A stretch of 12,807 nucleotides of DNA, taken from Anaerolineae bacterium (GTDB taxonomy: Bacteria; Chloroflexota; Anaerolineae; Aggregatilineales; Phototrophicaceae). The stretch is taken from positions 1 to 12,807 of the forward strand of contig JADLHH010000384.1 in the NCBI GenBank assembly GCA_020848855.1, written 5' to 3'. Below, one piece after another: positions 1 through 7,696 of the stretch; position 1 is the stretch's first letter; the number at the start of each line of letters is the position of its first letter. The translations under genes and the position numbers were made by a program. The notes beneath the pieces were generated by a model. The model saw nothing but the letters and a program-made list of their open reading frames with translations. It ran no database searches and was not told the DNA's origin.

Positions 1-453
1 CTGGGCATGAACCTGTCGCAGGCGCCGAACCTCGCCAACATCAGCATCAGCAACCCGCTGTCGATCATTCCGCTGACGCTGCCGGTGCTGGTGGTCGTGA
101 CGACCTGGCTCCAGTTCAAGGTGACGATGCCGCCACCCGCTCCGAGTGAGGATGGCAAGCCGAACCAGGCGCAGGCGATGTCGCAGTCGATGGGCACGGT
201 CATGCCGCTGATGTACGGCTTCTTCGCGCTGTCGTTCTCGGTGGGTCTGTCGATCTACTTCATCGCGTCGAACGTGATCGGTATCGTTCAGTACGCGCTG
301 ATGGGCAAGGCGGATTTTCGGCGCATCTTCGGCAGGGGCGGCTCGACCCCACAACCTTCGTCGCTCAACAGGATCGAGGGGCGGGCGAGCAAGCCGACGA
401 CGACCAGCAACAGCAAGGGCAAAGCTACACAGAAAATCAACAAGGCAAAATAG
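1..453 (+). CDS. yidC: Membrane protein insertase YidC/Oxa1 family, C-terminal part (5' end outside window)
   Basis: YidC inserts and folds inner-membrane proteins, alone or with SecYEG. Only the last 150 codons are present; the frame is open to the first base, so the gene starts upstream and the ATG at 7 is internal. Visible are a hydrophobic segment (roughly residues 15-38, ending in a TTWLQFK turn), a Pro-rich polar linker, then the paired hydrophobic stretch of the YidC core, MPLMYGFFALSFSVGLSIYF, and a final segment with NVIGIVQYALMGK. The tail (about residues 105-150) is polar and Lys/Arg-rich, as in ribosome-binding YidC tails. The next gene is khpB/jag, and rnpA-yidC-jag is a well-known bacterial order, which supports the call. 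The substrate-groove Arg would lie upstream and cannot be checked. Confidence 0.93.
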   Translation: MGMNLSQAPNLANISISNPLSIIPLTLPVLVVVTTWLQFKVTMPPPAPSEDGKPNQAQAMSQSMGTVMPLMYGFFALSFSVGLSIYFIASNVIGIVQYALMGKADFRRIFGRGGSTPQPSSLNRIEGRASKPTTTSNSKGKATQKINKAK

Positions 454-461
454 TAACTGCC

Positions 462-495
462 GGGGCGAGCAGCGGTGCGCACCGCTGCTCGCCCC
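462..495. terminator. 34-nt perfect palindrome between yidC and khpB (terminator-like hairpin)
   Basis: Bases 462-478 and 479-495 are exact reverse complements: the arm begins GGGGCGAGCAGCGG and the partner ends in GCTCGCCCC. The RNA hairpin would be very stable. It starts 8 bases after the yidC stop, so a 3'-end or transcript-stabilising role is likely. The downstream tract is TTCATTGTT rather than a real T-run, so it is a weak intrinsic terminator. Its ends share GGGGCGAG/CTCGCCCC with the palindromes at 2330 and 9899. Confidence 0.6.
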
Positions 496-537
496 TTCAT
501 TGTTAAATGCTTATGTGTATCAACGGCGTTTATTAGC

Positions 538-563
538 ACGGATCACCGCATCCGTTTTGTTTT
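538..563 (+). terminator. Small hairpin plus T-rich tract just upstream of khpB ribosome-binding site
   Basis: ACGGAT (538-543) and ATCCGT (550-555) form a 6-bp stem with a 6-base loop, followed by TTTTGTTTT (555-563). This has the form of a weak intrinsic terminator or attenuator. It ends where the khpB Shine-Dalgarno AAGGAA (564-569) begins, so it could set how much yidC transcription reads into khpB. Function is inferred from shape only. Confidence 0.4.
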
Positions 564-575
564 AAGGAACTGTCG

Positions 576-1469
576 ATGAACCCGACTAGATGTGTAGAGG
601 CGACAGGCGAAAGTGTCGAGGCAGCGATCGCCAGCGGGCTGGCGGAACTGGGTGTCGGACCGACCGAGGTGATCGTCGAAGTGTTAGAAGAACCGAGCCG
701 AGGCGTTTTCGGCTTGGGTTCGCACCCGGCGAAGGTGCGTTTGCAGCTTCTGACTGTGCCCAAACCGGCAGCGCCGCCACCACCCCCGGCGACCTTGCCG
801 GAAGACGATGAGCGGATCGAGCTTCCCACGCCGCGACAGCCGCGTGCCGAAAAGCCGGGTGCTGAAGCGCGAGCCGAAGCGCGAGCCGAGCGCCCACAGC
901 GCGCCGCCAGCAAGCCCGCCGCCGATTACGAAGTCAGCGACGAGGACGAAGGCGTGCTGGTCGAAGCCGAAGAAGTCCCCGAATCCGAGCAGGACGACGA
1001 GGCGCAGATTGCTAAGGTCGTGCTCGGCGAAATCCTGGACAAGATGGAGATCACCGCGCGGATTGCCGTGCGGCGGGCGCGCCCCGGCGAACCGGGCGAG
1101 ACCGTCCCCTGGGTGCTGGACGTGATGGGCGGCAATCTGAACCGGCTGGTGGGGCGACGCGGCGAAACGCTGGCGGCGCTTCAATACATCACCCGGCTGA
1201 TCACCAGCCGCGAACTGCAGCGCCGCTCGGAAGTCGTGGTCGATATCGCCGGCTACAAGGCGCGCCGCGCCCAGACGCTCCACGCGCTGGCGCTGCGCAT
1301 GGCAGATGAAGCGGTGCAGCGCAACCGCACCGTCTCGTTGGAACCGATGCCGCCGCACGAACGGCGCATCATTCATCTGGCGCTGCGCGAACGCCCGGAC
1401 GTGGAAACCCGCAGTGTGGGCGAAGGCTCGGCGCGCAAGGTGACCATTGTGCCGAGTCCGCGAGCGTAA
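576..1469 (+). CDS. khpB: RNA-binding protein KhpB (Jag / SpoIIIJ-associated)
   Basis: 297 aa. KhpB is a cytoplasmic RNA chaperone that, with KhpA, influences cell elongation and division in Gram-positive bacteria. Domain order is typical: Jag-N (about 5-57, with EEPSRGVFGLGSHPAKV), a Pro-rich then acidic linker (61-145), a KH domain (155-222, GxxG-like signature LVGRRGETLAALQYI) and an R3H domain (228-293, with R263-x3-H267 in PPHERRIIHL). The start at 576 is favoured by AAGGAA at 564-569, six bases upstream. The linker contains a tandem AEAR-type repeat at about 96-106 (from GAAGCGCGAGCC-like DNA repeats), suggesting slippage. The gene follows yidC, the usual neighbour, and is 8 bp before a PfkB kinase with no promoter visible between them, so the two are probably co-transcribed. 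Confidence 0.95.
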   Translation: MNPTRCVEATGESVEAAIASGLAELGVGPTEVIVEVLEEPSRGVFGLGSHPAKVRLQLLTVPKPAAPPPPPATLPEDDERIELPTPRQPRAEKPGAEARAEARAERPQRAASKPAADYEVSDEDEGVLVEAEEVPESEQDDEAQIAKVVLGEILDKMEITARIAVRRARPGEPGETVPWVLDVMGGNLNRLVGRRGETLAALQYITRLITSRELQRRSEVVVDIAGYKARRAQTLHALALRMADEAVQRNRTVSLEPMPPHERRIIHLALRERPDVETRSVGEGSARKVTIVPSPRA

Positions 1470-1477
1470 GCGGCGAC

Positions 1478-2320
1478 ATGACGCCGGATTATCTCCTGAT
1501 CGGACACATGACCGCCGATATCACCCCGGAGGGTCGTCTTCCGGGCGGAACGGTCTCCTACGCGACCCGCACAGCCGCAGCGTTCGGCTTGCGGGTCGCT
1601 TTGTTGACCAGCGCCGCCACCGGCGACCCACTGCTGGAGTCGCTGACGCCGTATGCCGAAGTCGTGTCGCTCCCGGCGGCGGAAACGACCACTTACGAGA
1701 ATATCTATACCCCATCCGGGCGTGTCCAGTACGTGCGAGGCGTTGCCGCGCCCATCGGCACGGCGGATTTGCCGCCGCATTTTCTCGGCGCGCCGCTGGT
1801 GCATCTCGCGCCGATTGCCGACGAGATCGACCCGCAGGTCGCCCACAGCTTCCGCGATTCGACCGTGCTGCTCACGCTGCAGGGCTGGCTGCGCCGCTGG
1901 GACGGTGATGGTCGCGTCCACTTCAAGCGCTGGTACGATCCCGGCGTGCTGCAGGCAATTGACATTGTGGTGTTCAGTGAGGAAGATATTGTCGAATCGC
2001 CGCAGATGGAGCGCGAGTTCGCCGGGAGTGTCAGGCACCTGTTCGTCACGCGGGCGGAGAAGGGCGGCACGTATTATCACGACGGTGACGCCATCGACTA
2101 CACGACGCCGCAGGTCGAGATGGTGAACCCGACCGGGGCGGGCGATGTGTTTGCGTCCTCGCTGCTGGCGAGCCTGCCGAAGCTGGACGCCGATGTGCTG
2201 GCGGCGGCGCGGGTTGCGGCGCGGTTGGGCGCGATTTCAGTGACGCGCTATCTGCTCGACGGCGCGCCGACACCCGACGAGGTGCAGGCGGCGCTGGCTG
2301 AGGCACAAGCCATCATTTGA
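1478..2320 (+). CDS. PfkB/ribokinase-family carbohydrate (or nucleoside) kinase
   Basis: 280 aa, slightly shorter than most ribokinases (about 300-330). Family members phosphorylate sugars or nucleosides with ATP. Visible motifs are the N-terminal substrate-binding Gly pair (LPGGTVSYAT, Gly23-Gly24) and the C-terminal PfkB signature NPTGAGDVFASSLL (217-230), which carries the anion hole and the catalytic base Asp223. TRAEKGG (191-197) precedes it, as in the ATP-binding half. The substrate cannot be read from the sequence. The first ATG after the khpB stop is used; the Shine-Dalgarno is weak (only AAGCGG), fitting coupled translation from khpB 8 bp upstream. PsuK pseudouridine kinases belong to this family and a psuG gene ends this window, but it is 10 kb away on the other strand, so no link is claimed. 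Confidence 0.85.
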   Translation: MTPDYLLIGHMTADITPEGRLPGGTVSYATRTAAAFGLRVALLTSAATGDPLLESLTPYAEVVSLPAAETTTYENIYTPSGRVQYVRGVAAPIGTADLPPHFLGAPLVHLAPIADEIDPQVAHSFRDSTVLLTLQGWLRRWDGDGRVHFKRWYDPGVLQAIDIVVFSEEDIVESPQMEREFAGSVRHLFVTRAEKGGTYYHDGDAIDYTTPQVEMVNPTGAGDVFASSLLASLPKLDADVLAAARVAARLGAISVTRYLLDGAPTPDEVQAALAEAQAII

Positions 2321-2329
2321 CGCGGTAAA

Positions 2330-2351
2330 GGGGCGAGGTATGCCTCGCCCC
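2330..2351. repeat. Palindromic intergenic repeat, copy 1 (REP-like)
   Basis: GGGGCGAGG (2330-2338), loop TATG, CCTCGCCCC (2343-2351): a 9-bp GC-rich stem in the 68-bp gap between the kinase and the amidohydrolase. The preceding A plus these 22 bases recur exactly, on the opposite strand, at 9899-9921. The hairpin may protect the 3' end of the upstream mRNA or act as a weak terminator; there is no T-run. Confidence 0.75.
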
Positions 2352-2388
2352 CCTACGGATACAACCTATATCCATAATTGAGCCGACC

Positions 2389-4014
2389 ATGACCCCAAGA
2401 CTAATCGATCTCATCCTCTATAACGGGCACATCCGCACGCTGGACGACGCGCAGTCGGTCGTGTCGGCGCTGGCGATCAGCGGCGAGCGGGTGGTCGCCA
2501 CCGGGAGCGACGACGAAATCCGCGCGCTCGCCGGGGCGGGCACGACCCAGCTTGACCTGAACGGGCGGCACGTCGTCCCCGGCATGACCGACGCCCACAT
2601 CCACTGGCAGATGCTGACGCAGGCGCTCCAGAACGTGCAGCTTTACAACCTGCCCAGCCGGCAGGCAGCGCTTGACCGCATCGCCGACCGGGCGCGGCAG
2701 ACACCGCCGGGACAGTGGATCGGCGGGTTCGGCTGGCTGCAGGACGACTGGGACGACCGGCGCTTTCCAACCGCGCGCGAGCTCGACGCCGTCACGCCCG
2801 ACCACCCGGTTTATCTGGTAGCGCGCAGCGGGCATTCGGCGTGGGTGAACAGCCTCGCGCTGCGGCTGAGCGGGATCGATGCGTCGACACCTGACCCCGA
2901 AGGTGGCGAGATCGTCCGCGATGCGCTTGGTGAGCCGAGCGGGGTGCTGCTCGAAGGCGCGGCGATGCGGCTGGTCGAGCGGAATATCCCGGAGCCGACG
3001 GTCGAGGAACTGGCGACGCTGATGAAGGGAACCCAGACGCTCGCGCTGTCGCTCGGCATCACGGGCATCCACGATTTTGACGATCAGGAATGTTTTTCGG
3101 CGCTGCAGGTCATGCGTGAGCGCGGCGACCTCGCCCTGCGGGTCGTCAAGAATTTCAACAAGGGTTATCTCGACGCGGTGCTGCAAATCGGCTTACGGCG
3201 CGGCTTTGGCGACGACTGGATTCGCATTGGCAGCCTGAAAATTTTCGCCGACGGCGCGATTGGTCCGCGCACCGCCGCCATGATCGCGCCGTACGACGGC
3301 GAACCGGACAATTACGGCATTGTCGTCACCGATAAAGAGGAAATGGTCGAACTGGTCAGCCGCGCCAGCGCCGCCGGATTTGCCTCGACCATTCACGCTA
3401 TCGGCGACCGCGCGGTTCACGACGTGCTCGACGTGTACGAGAACGTCCGCCGCGAGGAAGCCGCGCGCGGCGAACCCCGCTCGACGCGGCGGCATCGCAT
3501 TGAACACGTGCAGTTGATCCACCCCGACGACGTTGACCGGCTGGCGGAGATGGACATTATCGCCTCGATGCAGCCGATCCACGCGACCAGCGATTACCCA
3601 GTGGCAGATCGCTACTGGGGCGCGCGCACGCCGTATTCGTACAACCCGCGCCTGCAGCTTGTGCGCGGCGTGGTGGTGGCGTTCGGCTCGGACTCGCCAG
3701 TCGAGCCGATGGGATCGCTGATCGGCATCCATGCGGCGGTCACGCGCCAGCGCGCCGACGGCTCGCCGGGCGTGGACGGCTGGAATCCGTCGGCGCGGCT
3801 GTCGGTCGATGAAGCGCTGCGCGGCTACACCATTGGCGCGGCGTACGCCGCCGGGATGGAAGACCGACTCGGTAGGCTCGCGCCGGGCTTCCTGGCGGAT
3901 CTGGTGGTGCTCGACCGTGACCTGTACGCCATTCCGCCCGCCGAAATCCTCGAGACGCAGGTTGTGGCAACGATGGTCGGTGGTCTGTGGCGGTGGGGCG
4001 AATTCGCGGGATAG
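2389..4014 (+). CDS. Amidohydrolase family 3 protein (YtcJ-like metal-dependent hydrolase)
   Basis: 541 aa, normal for the YtcJ/NfdA group. These cytoplasmic metal enzymes hydrolyse amide or formamide bonds, but most members have no known substrate. Visible are the N-terminal beta-sandwich strand (LIDLILYNGHIRTLD), the metal-binding HxH (DAHIHW, His70 and His72), the strand with Lys284 (SLKIFADGAIGPRT), His336 (TIHAIGDRAVHD), His373 (HRIEHVQLIHPDD) and the C-terminal metal Asp435 (FGSDSPVEP), then the closing beta strands (GRLAPGFLADLVVLDRD). All expected ligands are present, so the enzyme should be active. The start at 2389 fits the family N-terminus; the ribosome-binding site is weak (TTGAG). 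It is preceded by the 2330 palindrome and followed by the hairpin repeat at 4018, and could be transcribed with the downstream peptidase, but the specific role is unknown. Confidence 0.9.
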   Translation: MTPRLIDLILYNGHIRTLDDAQSVVSALAISGERVVATGSDDEIRALAGAGTTQLDLNGRHVVPGMTDAHIHWQMLTQALQNVQLYNLPSRQAALDRIADRARQTPPGQWIGGFGWLQDDWDDRRFPTARELDAVTPDHPVYLVARSGHSAWVNSLALRLSGIDASTPDPEGGEIVRDALGEPSGVLLEGAAMRLVERNIPEPTVEELATLMKGTQTLALSLGITGIHDFDDQECFSALQVMRERGDLALRVVKNFNKGYLDAVLQIGLRRGFGDDWIRIGSLKIFADGAIGPRTAAMIAPYDGEPDNYGIVVTDKEEMVELVSRASAAGFASTIHAIGDRAVHDVLDVYENVRREEAARGEPRSTRRHRIEHVQLIHPDDVDRLAEMDIIASMQPIHATSDYPVADRYWGARTPYSYNPRLQLVRGVVVAFGSDSPVEPMGSLIGIHAAVTRQRADGSPGVDGWNPSARLSVDEALRGYTIGAAYAAGMEDRLGRLAPGFLADLVVLDRDLYAIPPAEILETQVVATMVGGLWRWGEFAG

Positions 4015-4017
4015 AAT

Positions 4018-4074
4018 AGCGGTCAGCGCTCAGCAGTTAGCCCAATCTTTGCTGGCTGCTGAAAGCTGACGGCT
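4018..4074. repeat. 57-nt imperfect inverted repeat rich in GCTGA/TCAGC
   Basis: Arms 4018-4041 (AGCGGTCAGCGCTCAGCAGT...) and 4051-4074 (GCTGGCTGCTGAAAGCTGAC...) pair over 24 bp with five mismatches around a 9-base loop (CCAATCTTT). The element fills most of the gap between the amidohydrolase stop (4014) and the aminopeptidase start (4100). It looks like a dispersed non-coding repeat rather than a terminator, having no T-run. The GCTGANN unit recurs inside each arm. Confidence 0.7.
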
Positions 4075-4087
4075 GATTGCCTCACTT

Positions 4088-4093
4088 GAAAGG
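4088..4093 (+). promoter_or_regulatory. Ribosome-binding site of the M29 aminopeptidase
   Basis: GAAAGG lies six bases before the ATG at 4100. It is one of the clearer Shine-Dalgarno sites in the window and fixes this start. Confidence 0.7.
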
Positions 4094-4099
4094 TTAACC

Positions 4100-5203
4100 A
4101 TGCACGATCCCCGTATTGATAATCTGGCGAATATTCTGGTCAATTATTCGACGAAGGTACAGCCCGGTGAATGGGTCGGCGTGCTAGGCGACGTGGCGGC
4201 GCTGCCGCTGGTACGCGCCGTCTACACCGAGGTGATCAAGGCGGGCGGTAACCCGTCGCTGATGCTGACCGACGAAGCGCTCACCCGCGAGTTCGCGCGC
4301 TTGGCGAATGATGACCAGATCGACTGGCTCGACCCGGCGCTGTCGCTGTATTACGATCAGGCGGACGTGTACATCCGCTGCACCGCGTATCCGAATACCC
4401 GCGCCATGACAAACGTCGATGCCAAGCGGGTGCAGAAAGTGCAGGCGGCGCGCCGCCCCTGGCTGGAAACTCGGATGCGGCGGGCTGCCGAAGGCGCGAT
4501 GAAGTGGGTCGGCACGCTGTACCCGACCGAAGGCAGCGCCCAGGAAGCCGGGATGAGCCTCGAAGAATACGAGGATTTCGTATTTGGGGCGACCTTCGCC
4601 GATCAAACCGACGCGGTGGGCGAATGGAAAAAGCTCGGTGACATGCAGCAGAAGAAGATCGACTGGCTGAAGGGCAAGAAGCAGGTGCAGTTGAAGGGAC
4701 CGAACATCGACCTCGAACTGTCGATTGACGGGCGCACGTTCATCAACGCCTGCGGCGAGCGCAACATGCCCGACGGCGAAATCTTCACCGGTCCGGTCGA
4801 GGAATCGGTCAATGGCTGGTATCGCGCCAGCTTTCCGTCGATTGTGCAGGGGCGGGCGGTCGAGAACATCGAACTCAAGTTTGAAGGCGGCAAGGTGATC
4901 GGCGCGACGGCGGGCAAGAATGAAGACCTGCTTTACGCTATGCTCGACGCCGATGCCCGCTCGCGCTATCTGGGCGAATTCGCCTTCGGCACAAACTTCG
5001 GCATCGACAAGTTCACGGGCAGCATCCTGTTCGACGAAAAAATCGGTGGGACGGTGCATTTCGCCATCGGCGCGGGCTACCCGGATACCGGCAGCGTTAA
5101 CCGCAGCAGCGTCCACTGGGACATGATCGTTGATATGCGGCAGGACAGCGAAGTGTATGTCGACAGCGAGTTGTTCTACAAGAACGGCGCGTTCATGGTG
5201 TAG
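4100..5203 (+). CDS. M29-family metallo-aminopeptidase (AmpS/PepS/AmpT-like)
   Basis: 367 aa, a little shorter than typical M29 enzymes (about 400-415). Family members are cytoplasmic, dinuclear metal exopeptidases that remove N-terminal residues from peptides. Putative metal ligands can all be placed: Glu227 (MPDGEIFTGP), Glu293 (YLGEFAFGTN), His320 (GTVHFAIG), the Tyr327 region (GAGYPDTG), and His339 with Asp341 (SSVHWDMIVD). The N-terminal half (LANILVNYSTKVQPGEWVGV; ADVYIRCTAYPNTRAM) matches the family's Rossmann-like domain. The start is fixed by the ribosome-binding site at 4088. The gene ends one base before a strong terminator, so it is the last gene of the left + strand arm. Substrate preference cannot be read from the sequence. 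Confidence 0.92.
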   Translation: MHDPRIDNLANILVNYSTKVQPGEWVGVLGDVAALPLVRAVYTEVIKAGGNPSLMLTDEALTREFARLANDDQIDWLDPALSLYYDQADVYIRCTAYPNTRAMTNVDAKRVQKVQAARRPWLETRMRRAAEGAMKWVGTLYPTEGSAQEAGMSLEEYEDFVFGATFADQTDAVGEWKKLGDMQQKKIDWLKGKKQVQLKGPNIDLELSIDGRTFINACGERNMPDGEIFTGPVEESVNGWYRASFPSIVQGRAVENIELKFEGGKVIGATAGKNEDLLYAMLDADARSRYLGEFAFGTNFGIDKFTGSILFDEKIGGTVHFAIGAGYPDTGSVNRSSVHWDMIVDMRQDSEVYVDSELFYKNGAFMV

Positions 5204-5204
5204 C

Positions 5205-5230
5205 AAAAAGGGGCGGCAACGCCCCTTTTT
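5205..5230. terminator. Bidirectional intrinsic terminator between aminopeptidase and uvrB
   Basis: AAAAAGGGGCG (5205-5215), GCAA loop, CGCCCCTTTTT (5220-5230): an 11-bp perfect stem with a T-run on either strand and, on the + strand, a GNRA-type GCAA tetraloop. It lies between two convergent genes (stops at 5203 and 5264) and should end both transcripts. Confidence 0.95.
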
Positions 5231-5263
5231 CTTTTCCTCAGTACGTGGTACTCAGCGCTTCGT

Positions 5264-7276
<2,013 letters not shown>

Positions 7277-7296
7277 AAGAGGATGCGCTTTCTATC

Positions 7297-7308
7297 GAAC
7301 GTCAGTTC
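7297..7308 (-). promoter_or_regulatory. LexA-like SOS box upstream of uvrB
   Basis: GAAC-GTCA-GTTC, flanked by C and G to give CGAAC-N4-GTTCG, matches the core of the Gram-positive-type LexA site (CGAAC-N4-GTTCG, Cheo box). It begins 20 bases before the uvrB ATG and covers the start point predicted from the -10 at 7313-7318, an ideal position for a repressor. Confidence 0.7.
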
Positions 7309-7312
7309 GTAT

Positions 7313-7341
7313 AGTATAGCCGAAATGACGGTCGTTTTCAC
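7313..7341 (-). promoter_or_regulatory. uvrB promoter
   Basis: On the - strand the -10 is TATACT (7318-7313) and the -35 is GTGAAA (7341-7336), with a 17-base spacer. The -10 matches TATAAT at 5 of 6 bases and the -35 matches TTGACA at 4 of 6. The predicted start near 7305 falls inside the LexA-like box. The -35 sits in the loop of an inverted repeat, CGGTCG/CGACCG (7329-7346). Confidence 0.6.
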
Positions 7342-7440
7342 GACCGAATGACGGGGATTTGGGGTGCAGTTCCTGTGTTATATGACGAATCCGGCACGCA
7401 TTGTGAAACGGCGAATCGGCGTTTTGATCAGAACTTACCG

Positions 7441-7469
7441 TTGACACCTCGCCGTGCGCGTGATAACAT
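7441..7469 (+). promoter_or_regulatory. Promoter of the tRNA-Met pair
   Basis: A perfect -35 TTGACA (7441-7446), a 17-base spacer and -10 TAACAT (7464-7469, 4 of 6) precede the first tRNA; the start point would be about 7476, a few bases before the tRNA at 7482. It is divergent from uvrB. Confidence 0.7.
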
Positions 7470-7481
7470 GGCTTCTCACGA

Positions 7482-7553
7482 TGCGGGGTAGAGCAGTGGC
7501 AGCTCGTCGGGCTCATAACCCGGAGGTCGCAGGTTCGAATCCTGCCCCCGCTA
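7482..7553 (+). tRNA. Initiator tRNA-fMet (anticodon CAT)
   Basis: A complete cloverleaf can be folded: acceptor 2-7 GCGGGG with CCCCGC, D-stem GAGC/GCTC, anticodon stem TCGGG/CCCGG with loop CTCATAA (anticodon 7514-7516), T-arm GCAGG-TTCGAAT-CCTGC, discriminator A (7553). Initiator hallmarks are three G-C pairs (GGG/CCC) next to the anticodon loop, A11-T24 in the D-stem, and no base pair at 1-72. Position 1-72 is T-T rather than the usual C-A. CCA is not encoded. Confidence 0.93.
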
Positions 7554-7561
7554 CTTTTTAC

Positions 7562-7635
7562 GGCGACGTAGCTCAGCCGGTTAGAGCGCATCACTCATAA
7601 TGATGAGGTCACTGGTTCGAGTCCAGTCGTCGCCA
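7562..7635 (+). tRNA. Elongator tRNA-Met (anticodon CAT)
   Basis: Acceptor GGCGACG/CGTCGCC is fully paired, with D-stem GCTC/GAGC, anticodon stem CATCA/TGATG around CTCATAA (anticodon 7596-7598), T-arm ACTGG-TTCGAGT-CCAGT and discriminator A (7635). The anticodon arm is identical to that of E. coli elongator tRNA-Met, which argues against tRNA-Ile2 (also CAT). It lies 8 bases after tRNA-fMet, so both come from one precursor. CCA is not encoded. Confidence 0.9.
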
Positions 7636-7659
7636 TATACCAGCTAGCATTAGCCGGCG

Positions 7660-7680
7660 AGACCCGTGAGGGTCTTTTTT
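7660..7680 (+). terminator. Intrinsic terminator of the tRNA operon
   Basis: AGACCC (7660-7665), loop GTGA, GGGTCT (7670-7675), then a run of T to 7680. It starts 24 bases after tRNA-Met. On the other strand there is no T-run, so it would end DUF456 transcripts poorly. Confidence 0.92.
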
Positions 7681-7696
7681 GTTGCCATTGACCGGA

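Noticed and set aside
684..1376. 230-codon frame opposite khpB
   Set aside because: khpB has clear Jag-N, KH and R3H domains; the antisense frame has none.
1478..2320. PfkB kinase as PsuK partner of the psuG at the right edge
   Set aside because: The two genes are about 10 kb apart on opposite strands, with unrelated genes between them; family membership alone does not support pseudouridine specificity.
2352..2388. Possible promoter (CATAAT at 2373-2378) before the amidohydrolase
   Set aside because: No acceptable -35 at 16-18 bases, and the AT-rich stretch is short; left out as unsupported.
7292..7594. 100-codon frame on the - strand with GGRIRTCDLRVMSPTS
   Set aside because: It is the antisense of tRNA-fMet and part of tRNA-Met; this is a well-known false protein produced from tRNA complements.
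7562..7635. Second CAT tRNA as tRNA-Ile2 (lysidine-modified)
   Set aside because: The anticodon arm CATCA-CTCATAA-TGATG and acceptor pattern match elongator tRNA-Met rather than the known Ile2 type.
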